A DNA stretch of 57,459 bases from Acidobacteriota bacterium. GTDB taxonomy: Bacteria; Acidobacteriota; Terriglobia; Terriglobales; Acidobacteriaceae. Where the stretch lies: contig JABCYV010000004.1 of NCBI GenBank assembly GCA_013290025.1, positions 1 to 57,459 on the forward strand, written 5' to 3'. Made by a program: the position numbers and the translations under genes. Position 1 is the first letter of the stretch, and the number at the start of each line of letters is the position of its first letter. Shown here in pieces: positions 52,782-57,459 of this stretch. The notes beneath the pieces are model-generated. The model was not told where the DNA came from. It saw only the letters and a program-made list of their open reading frames with translations, and ran no database searches.

Positions 52782-54254
52782 TTAGTCAAGCCGGATCGGG
52801 CGTGGGTGCCACTCCAGACCCGCCGTCGCCACATGCCGCAGTGAGCTTCGGTTGCACGGACCTAACGTGGTGCAAAACGAATCGTTAAATGCCAGATCGT
52901 TGAACTGATAGCTGAGGAAGAAACTGAAACTCCGTCCTAACCTCCGATGGGCGACGGCGCCAGCGTATACATAGCCGTATGAAGTCGCGGTGGTAAACCC
53001 TCCACCGGGTTGGATTTGACTATTGTGGCTATAACCGATATCGACCATCGCATCCCACTGCCGGCTCAACGGCTCGCTCAGAGAAATTCTGGCAATATCG
53101 GTGTTGGCTCCGACAAAGAAACCTGAACCGCTCGTGGTGAAGCGGCTGTAGGACAGGTGCACCTCGCCCTTTCGCAGGCGATACCGCAAGGATGCACGCC
53201 CGCTAACTGACAGCCGCCGAGAATCATTGGACATCGGACTGCTGAGCACGACAAGTTGCGGACCGCCTCCCAGCAGAAAGTCCATCCGGCCAGAGATACG
53301 GTGGCCGTAAATTAAGTGCCAGGTGTGCGCGGTAAAATTCCCGGAGGACTGAAGCGGGTACTGAAAATGTTGAAATCCGTAGAGGACGCCGACCTGATCG
53401 TGCCGGCCCAACTGGTAGTCGTAGGCGGCTTGTATCGACGCCTGACGACTATTAATCAAGGTGAATTCGATTGGCACACCATTGATTGTTTCGGTTGAAT
53501 TTTTGGTGAAATGGGTCAGACTGTAAGAACCTGCCGCCGTAACTGAAGAACGCGGACTTAGAGCTTGGATAGCCTCGCCCAGCACCACGTTCGAGATGCG
53601 CGGTTCTTGCCCGAGCGTGCCAAATTGTCCTCCGCCAAAAAATCCGCCGCCGCCAAGGCCGGCTCCGGACAGTCCACCGCCCGGTCCAGTGAACGGAAGC
53701 CCCGACTGGTAGGCGCCTGCGCCTCCGAATGTCCCGTATCCAAACGAGCCTTCCGGCAAGTAGCTAAAGGAGTCGCGAACTGAAAATTGTCCGGTGCGCC
53801 AGGCAATTCGCTGGTAGACCTCGAGTTGCTGAACCAGGGTATTCCCGCGACCGTTTCCACTGAAGTAGGCGTCACCGCCCAAGTAATTCAGAGCCGTCGC
53901 GTATTTGCTCCATAGTCGCTCCAAGGTCAAGGTGCCGAAGCCACGAGTCACTCCATGAATTGCAGCACCGCCGGTCGTGTTGCCAATGTTGGAATCCACC
54001 GACTCACTGACTACCACCCCCGGCAACAGGAAACTGCGGGCCGCGGCGCGGGGCTCGAGAGAAGGCTGGTCCAATCCCGAAATCGGCGGATTCTCTTCTA
54101 ACTGCACTGAGATGGGAGCTGGTCCAAGCGCGGGTGCCGGTTCCGTCCTGGTTTGGGCATCGCTACTGGAGGGCGCCGGTCCACTACTGTCCTGCGCCCA
54201 GCCAATTCCAAGCGCCAGGAACAAAACCACCAAGATGGAGTGCCGGTTTTTCAT
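52782..54254 (-). CDS. Outer-membrane beta-barrel protein of exosortase EPS loci
   Basis: A 490-residue protein from ATG 54254 with AGGA eight bases upstream; a TTG start 21 bases earlier would overlap the export gene. A signal peptide (ILVVLFLALGIGWAQ) is followed by a Pro-rich stretch and then many amphipathic strand pairs ending with the aromatic-rich SFFLSYQFNDLAFN and a terminal LEWHPRPIRLD. A Gly-rich insert (GPGGGLSGAGLGGGGFFGG) lies near residue 200. It matches the barrel proteins common in exosortase EPS loci and probably forms part of the outer-membrane exit route. Transport activity is inferred. Confidence 0.75.
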   Translation of the reverse strand: MKNRHSILVVLFLALGIGWAQDSSGPAPSSSDAQTRTEPAPALGPAPISVQLEENPPISGLDQPSLEPRAAARSFLLPGVVVSESVDSNIGNTTGGAAIHGVTRGFGTLTLERLWSKYATALNYLGGDAYFSGNGRGNTLVQQLEVYQRIAWRTGQFSVRDSFSYLPEGSFGYGTFGGAGAYQSGLPFTGPGGGLSGAGLGGGGFFGGGQFGTLGQEPRISNVVLGEAIQALSPRSSVTAAGSYSLTHFTKNSTETINGVPIEFTLINSRQASIQAAYDYQLGRHDQVGVLYGFQHFQYPLQSSGNFTAHTWHLIYGHRISGRMDFLLGGGPQLVVLSSPMSNDSRRLSVSGRASLRYRLRKGEVHLSYSRFTTSGSGFFVGANTDIARISLSEPLSRQWDAMVDIGYSHNSQIQPGGGFTTATSYGYVYAGAVAHRRLGRSFSFFLSYQFNDLAFNDSFCTTLGPCNRSSLRHVATAGLEWHPRPIRLD

Positions 54255-54264
54255 CAATGGTTCC

Positions 54265-54891
54265 TTAAGGGACAACGATGGTATCTCCGGGTTTCAGCAA
54301 GATGTTTTGCCCCATTGCGTCGCCTTTGACCAACTGCCGATAGTTCACCGGAATCTTCTGTTGCTTGCCATTCTCCGCGCGTAGTACGTAAATTCCCTTG
54401 GTGTTAGCGAATTGCGTGAAGCCGGCGTTGGCCAAGGCTTGCAGCACCGTCATATTGGGCAGCAACGGCTGGGCCCCGGTGTGCAGAACTTCACCCGTAA
54501 CGTAATAACGCTGACTGTTCATCTGGGTGACCACGACGGTGACCCGTGGGTCAGCCAGGTATTTCTTGAGCTTGTTAGTGAGCGAGCCTGCCAGTTGCAT
54601 TGGGGTGAGTCCTGCAGCCTGCACGTCGTTTAATAGTGGCAGCGAAATCATGCCATCCGACCGGACTGGAAGCGTGGCTGTCAAGTCCGGCTCTTTCCAA
54701 ACGTCGATGTGCAGAGTATCGTCAGCCCCGATGATGTAGGTCGCCGCTCCAACCGACGGATCGGGAGCAGACGCGGCCGAATTGTCTCTTTCTTTGGCTT
54801 TTGCGCCTGCTTTGGCGCCCTCCTGCGCCCGAGCCGCCGCGGCCAATAGGCCGAACAACAACACCATCGTGACTGCCAGCTTCCGCTTCAT
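54265..54891 (-). CDS. Polysaccharide export protein (Wza-like, Poly_export/SLBB)
   Basis: A 208-residue protein with a signal peptide (LAVTMVLLFGLLAAAARAQ) and no lipobox. A Poly_export domain (about 50-130, starting YIIGADDTLHIDVWKEPDLT) and one SLBB-like domain (about 130-208, with YYVTGEVLHTGAQPLL and ILLKPGDTIVVP) follow. The protein is shorter than Wza, lacking the C-terminal transmembrane helix, so it would need an outer-membrane partner, perhaps the barrel encoded next. It lies 10 bases before that gene and 15 after the regulator. Confidence 0.88.
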   Translation of the reverse strand: MKRKLAVTMVLLFGLLAAAARAQEGAKAGAKAKERDNSAASAPDPSVGAATYIIGADDTLHIDVWKEPDLTATLPVRSDGMISLPLLNDVQAAGLTPMQLAGSLTNKLKKYLADPRVTVVVTQMNSQRYYVTGEVLHTGAQPLLPNMTVLQALANAGFTQFANTKGIYVLRAENGKQQKIPVNYRQLVKGDAMGQNILLKPGDTIVVP

Positions 54892-54906
54892 CGCCTCTCC
54901 TGATCG

Positions 54907-55863
54907 CTACGACGTTTCATATTCACCATAGCCGATTTGTTTCAGCTTATAGAGCAGGGCCTTGTAACTGATCTGCAGTTCGAGCGCGGCCCGGCGGCGG
55001 TTCCATCGCGTCCTGGTCAGGACTCTCAGAATCAATTCCTTCTCCGCTTCGCGCGAAGCCGCTCGCGCTGCTTGCTTCAAAGAAACCTGTTCTCCACTGC
55101 TGGAGTAGCCCGATTTCGTCAACATGGCCCGCAGTCCGCCCATCGCCACGGATTCGTCTCCCAGCACCACGATCGCCTTGGCGGCATCTTCCAGTTCCCG
55201 GATGTTGCCCGGCCAGGCGTAGTCATGGAAAAGCCGCTGGGTCTGGGCGCTCAACACCGGCATAGGACGACGAAAATCCTGGGCGTACTCAGTCAGAAAA
55301 AAGTTCACCAGCAAAGGAATGTCCTCGCGGCGCTGGCGCAGGGGGGGTAAGCGCAGGCAGACTCCGTTAATACGATAATATAAGTCCTCTCGAAATCTTC
55401 CGGATCGCACTTCGACCTCCAGGTCGCGTGCGCTGCCGCAGATCAGTCGAGTGTGGACGGGTTGTTTTCGGTTCCCCTCCACCTGGGGCAGCAGATCCAA
55501 CAGCTTCAGCTGACAGGCCGAACTTAAATCGCCAATCTCCTCCAGAAACACCGTCCCCGGGTTGAACAAGGCTTTACCGTTCGAACTTCCGAGGCGCTCC
55601 GGCGTCAGCCCCGCGCAGCCTATGATGCGAAACTCCTCCGCCTTCCAGCCCGATGTCTCATGGATCCGCCTGGCGATGGTGCGCTTCCCGGCGCCTGCCT
55701 CTGCTAGCAGAAGCACTGGAACCTTGCTTTGCGCCAACTCCACTATGACGGCCTCGACTGCCCGCATGCTAGGGCTCAGTCCCTCAAGGAACCTCTTTTC
55801 ACCGCGTACTGGATTGGGGGCTTCTTCCAACGGCTTACCTTTCTCAGAGATTTGGGCTTCCAT
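54907..55863 (-). CDS. Sigma-54-activator-like AAA+ regulator lacking GAFTGA, Fis-type HTH
   Basis: A protein of 318 residues from ATG 55863 (GGAG nine bases upstream); the frame extends to 55935, but that part overlaps a sigma-54-type promoter. Walker A is AEAGAGKRT (55-63) and Walker B VFLEEIGDL (105-113, Glu in place of the usual Asp). The arginine region FREDLYYRIN and a C-terminal Fis-like helix-turn-helix (RRRAALELQISYKALLYKLK) are present. Between GCAGL (83-87) and NPGTVFLEE there is no ELFG...GAFTGA loop, the part that contacts sigma-54. No receiver or GAF domain precedes it. Known members without GAFTGA work with sigma-70 or in other modes. Confidence 0.85.
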   Translation of the reverse strand: MEAQISEKGKPLEEAPNPVRGEKRFLEGLSPSMRAVEAVIVELAQSKVPVLLLAEAGAGKRTIARRIHETSGWKAEEFRIIGCAGLTPERLGSSNGKALFNPGTVFLEEIGDLSSACQLKLLDLLPQVEGNRKQPVHTRLICGSARDLEVEVRSGRFREDLYYRINGVCLRLPPLRQRREDIPLLVNFFLTEYAQDFRRPMPVLSAQTQRLFHDYAWPGNIRELEDAAKAIVVLGDESVAMGGLRAMLTKSGYSSSGEQVSLKQAARAASREAEKELILRVLTRTRWNRRRAALELQISYKALLYKLKQIGYGEYETS

Positions 55864-55918
55864 GTTTGGCGCTCCGGGAGGCGAATCTACGCCGACAGTA
55901 AACTGGTACCACCCCAGG

Positions 55919-55934
55919 AGCACGGATAGTGCCA
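55919..55934 (-). promoter_or_regulatory. Strong sigma-54-type promoter of the long EPS operon
   Basis: Read on the minus strand the site is TGGCACTATCCGTGCT: the -24 hexamer TGGCAC is perfect, the -12 is GTGCT, and GG and GC are ten bases apart. The start would be near 55907, about 44 bases before the ATG at 55863. It is the best sigma-54 match found in the window and sits before the first of fifteen leftward genes. Confidence 0.65.
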
Positions 55935-56340
55935 TCGCCTACTTTTTGGAGACAGCACGAGACTGGAGACATCAGTTTTTATTTTCAACAACTTAGGCTG
56001 AAATCAAGGAAGAACACCCGCGCTTCTCTACCCTTGTTAACCTAACCTAAACGGCATAAAAGGGAAACTCTTTTCACATTGTGTGGCATCGGACAGTGCA
56101 CGGGCCTCCTCACGTACTGCAGTAACCTCTGTAACTAATTGCTGACAGTAGCGATTGCTGAGCCGCTCCAAACAGTTTTGGCCACTGCGGCAGGCACGGT
56201 CGGGCTGACGCTGGTCAGCAGGGCCAAGGAGGGAAACCTTAGGACTGATGTCTGGCGCGTGGTGACTTGCGTCGGTGCATCTTGATTGCACGGCAAGGAA
56301 AGTTCGCTTATGCTCTTTCTATCCCCTAAGCATTTTTAAC
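55935..56340. other. Divergent region between the EPS operon and exosortase
   Basis: No gene is visible in these 406 bases. The operon promoter lies at the left end. A TGGCAT...GC sequence at 56084-56100 has one base too many for sigma-54. GTGCA-TCTTGAT-TGCAC forms a short inverted repeat at 56275-56291, and a weak sigma-70-like pair precedes exosortase. Confidence 0.5.
56286..56314 (+). promoter_or_regulatory. Weak sigma-70-like promoter before exosortase
   Basis: TTGCAC (56286-56291) and TATGCT (56309-56314) are 17 bases apart, three and four of six matches. Transcription would begin near 56321, 20 bases before the GTG at 56341. Confidence 0.3.
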
Positions 56341-57231
56341 GTGGGACAAATCGTACAAACCGCGGCGGCACCGCCACAAATTCCAGCATTTCCCTCGAAG
56401 TCCTCGTGGTGGCAGACGGCAATTCTGGCGGCACTGATTGGCTGGCTTTATTTTTCGATCCTCTGGCAACTGGGCAAACAATGGTGGGGTGATCCTAACT
56501 TTTCCCACGGATTTTTCGTCCCAGCGTTCTCCCTGTTCGTACTCTGGCAGGAGCGGTCACGATTGATCAGCTTGCCGCGGAAACCTACCAGCTGGGGGCT
56601 GCTCATTATAATATTCGCCCTGAGCGTGCTGATACTCGGCGTGATGGGCGCCGAACTCTTTCTATCGCGCGTTTCTTTGCTTCTGCTAATCGCCGGCTTG
56701 GCAGTCTATTTTCTGGGATGGAGCTATTTACGCGAAGCGTTTTTCCCCTGGGCCTTTCTTATCCTGATGATTCCGATTCCAGCCCTGATGCTGAACCAAA
56801 TTACTTTTCCCTTACAGGTGCTGGCATCGAAGGTGTCGGCTGGAGTGCTGCCTCTGTTTGGAGTTCCGGCGCTGCGCGAGGGGAACGTCATCATTCTGCC
56901 AGCAATGGCGTTGGAAGTGGCGGAGGCTTGCAGCGGCATCCGTTCGCTGCTTTCACTGACGACTCTAGCGATCATCTACGGGTACTTCATGGAAACGCGT
57001 CTGTGGATCCGCATCGTGCTGGCCTTGGCGTCCGTACCGATTGCGGTGGCCGCCAACAGCCTGCGCATTGTGGGGACTGGATTGCTGGTGCAGTACTGGG
57101 ATCCCGGTAAGGGTGAGGGCTTCTTTCACCTCTTCTCTGGGTGGCTTATTTTCGTGGTCTCGCTGGTAATGCTCTACCTGCTGCACGAACTGCTGGGACT
57201 TTTCGAGCGCGACTCGGAGGCCCAGACATGA
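56341..57231 (+). CDS. xrtA: Exosortase (XrtA/EpsH family)
   Basis: A 296-residue protein from GTG 56341; an in-frame GTG at 56275 would add 22 residues without family character, and neither has a good ribosome site. Eight or so membrane segments are visible. The catalytic Cys lies in ACSGIRS (Cys197 in this numbering), the Arg in ANSLRIVG (Arg242) and the His in GEGFFHLFSGW (His263), which are the conserved exosortase triad. The family cuts PEP-CTERM-type proteins after export and links them to the envelope. An EpsI-type gene follows with overlapping stop and start (ATGA at 57228). No substrate with a clear PEP-CTERM tail was found here. Confidence 0.88.
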   Translation: MGQIVQTAAAPPQIPAFPSKSSWWQTAILAALIGWLYFSILWQLGKQWWGDPNFSHGFFVPAFSLFVLWQERSRLISLPRKPTSWGLLIIIFALSVLILGVMGAELFLSRVSLLLLIAGLAVYFLGWSYLREAFFPWAFLILMIPIPALMLNQITFPLQVLASKVSAGVLPLFGVPALREGNVIILPAMALEVAEACSGIRSLLSLTTLAIIYGYFMETRLWIRIVLALASVPIAVAANSLRIVGTGLLVQYWDPGKGEGFFHLFSGWLIFVVSLVMLYLLHELLGLFERDSEAQT

Positions 57232-57459
57232 GGCCCCATCTGCGATTCGTTCTTGTAGCGGTTTTGCTGGCCGTCACCGGCGGCTTATTGCACATCCGGA
57301 GCAGTCGTGAAATCATCGCTCCTCGCCAGCCCCTGGCCGCGTTTCCTCCTAAGCTAGGAGACTGGTTGGGAGCGGACGTCCCCATTCCTCAGGATGCTTT
57401 AGCAGTCTTGGGTCCTGGTGACTTTCTCCTGCGCCTGTATCAGAATGGGGCCCGGATAC
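57228..57459 (+). CDS. EpsI/exosortase-associated protein, N-terminal fragment
   Basis: The frame starts with ATG at 57228, overlapping the exosortase stop by four bases, and runs off the right edge after about 77 residues. The N-terminus has a membrane segment (FVLVAVLLAVTGGLLHI) and then FPPKLGDWLGADVPI, which resembles the start of EpsI-family proteins (TIGR02914-like), where a short stretch with W and an upstream membrane anchor is typical. EpsI proteins accompany exosortase and are either separate or fused to it. The rest is not in the window. Confidence 0.75.
   Translation, partial: MRPHLRFVLVAVLLAVTGGLLHIRSSREIIAPRQPLAAFPPKLGDWLGADVPIPQDALAVLGPGDFLLRLYQNGARI

Noticed and set aside
55864-55935. 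Upstream start for the AAA+ regulator at 55935
   Set aside because: The added residues translate the sigma-54-type promoter, have no family character and no ribosome site was evident, while ATG 55863 has GGAG.
56084-56100. TGGCAT...TGCA sequence upstream of exosortase as a sigma-54 promoter
   Set aside because: There are eleven rather than ten bases between GG and GC, which sigma-54 normally does not accept.
1-57459. CRISPR arrays, tRNA/rRNA genes, transposases, attachment sites, integrases
   Set aside because: None was recognised by reading the sequence; no regular spacer-repeat pattern or transposase motif was found. Small structured RNAs could still be missed without a covariance-model search.

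Overview
The window reads as one large surface-polysaccharide locus of the exosortase type, probably from an Acidobacteriota genome (Terriglobia/Koribacter-like). That placement is inference. It rests on the gene mix: a protein with repeated NLYG...GTVF units, Ig-like secreted lipoprotein, lactonase-type beta-propeller, BlaI/M56 pair, a small CxxC protein, and the XrtA-type EPS gene set, all at moderately high GC. No rRNA, tRNA, CRISPR array, insertion sequence or phage gene was recognised.

Region 1 (1-1925) is the tail of a sulfate-activation block: the C-terminus of APS kinase, a TauE/SafE-type anion exporter and a CysQ-like PAP phosphatase. Region 2 (2031-8293) holds a predicted propeller protein, a frameshifted repeat protein behind a near-consensus sigma-70 promoter, a NodB deacetylase and a 918-residue lipoprotein with Ig-like domains and a probable beta-helix.

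Region 3 (8402-23016) carries polymer tailoring and sugar genes: methyltransferases, three related PAPS sulfotransferases, an asparagine-synthase-type amidotransferase, a heparinase II/III-type protein, and a compact operon of AlgD-like dehydrogenase, GT4, ATP-grasp and PHP genes. Region 4 (23439-37259) is mixed: a BlaI/M56 regulatory pair, a TylF-like methyltransferase, two related secreted proteins (one frameshifted) on either side of a Wzx flippase, a lactonase-like propeller, a fourth sulfotransferase of another subfamily, a GNAT-fold protein and a second deacetylase.

Region 5 (55863 down to 37296, minus strand) is a tightly packed run of fifteen genes, mostly overlapping or spaced by a few bases. 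It encodes an AAA+ regulator, Wza-like export protein, outer-membrane barrel, Wzz-like chain-length protein, ExeA-like ATPase, tyrosine autokinase, priming glycosyl-phosphotransferase, GT2, methyltransferase, O-antigen-ligase-type polymerase, a second methyltransferase, a NodB-like candidate, a second amidotransferase, a tandem GT4-GT4 protein and a YdcF protein. A strong sigma-54-type promoter sequence precedes it. Divergently, exosortase and the start of an EpsI-family gene run off the right edge.

Taken together: sugar nucleotides are oxidised (AlgD-like), assembled on a lipid carrier (priming enzyme, GT2, GT4s), flipped (Wzx), polymerised (Wzy/ligase type) under Wzz/kinase control and exported (Wza-like, barrel). 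Deacetylases, amidotransferases, methyltransferases and four sulfotransferases would decorate the chain. The APS kinase and CysQ-like genes would supply PAPS and remove PAP, so the most interesting overall reading is a sulfated, possibly amidated, exosortase-linked exopolysaccharide. The sequence supports the enzyme families; the polymer chemistry is inference.
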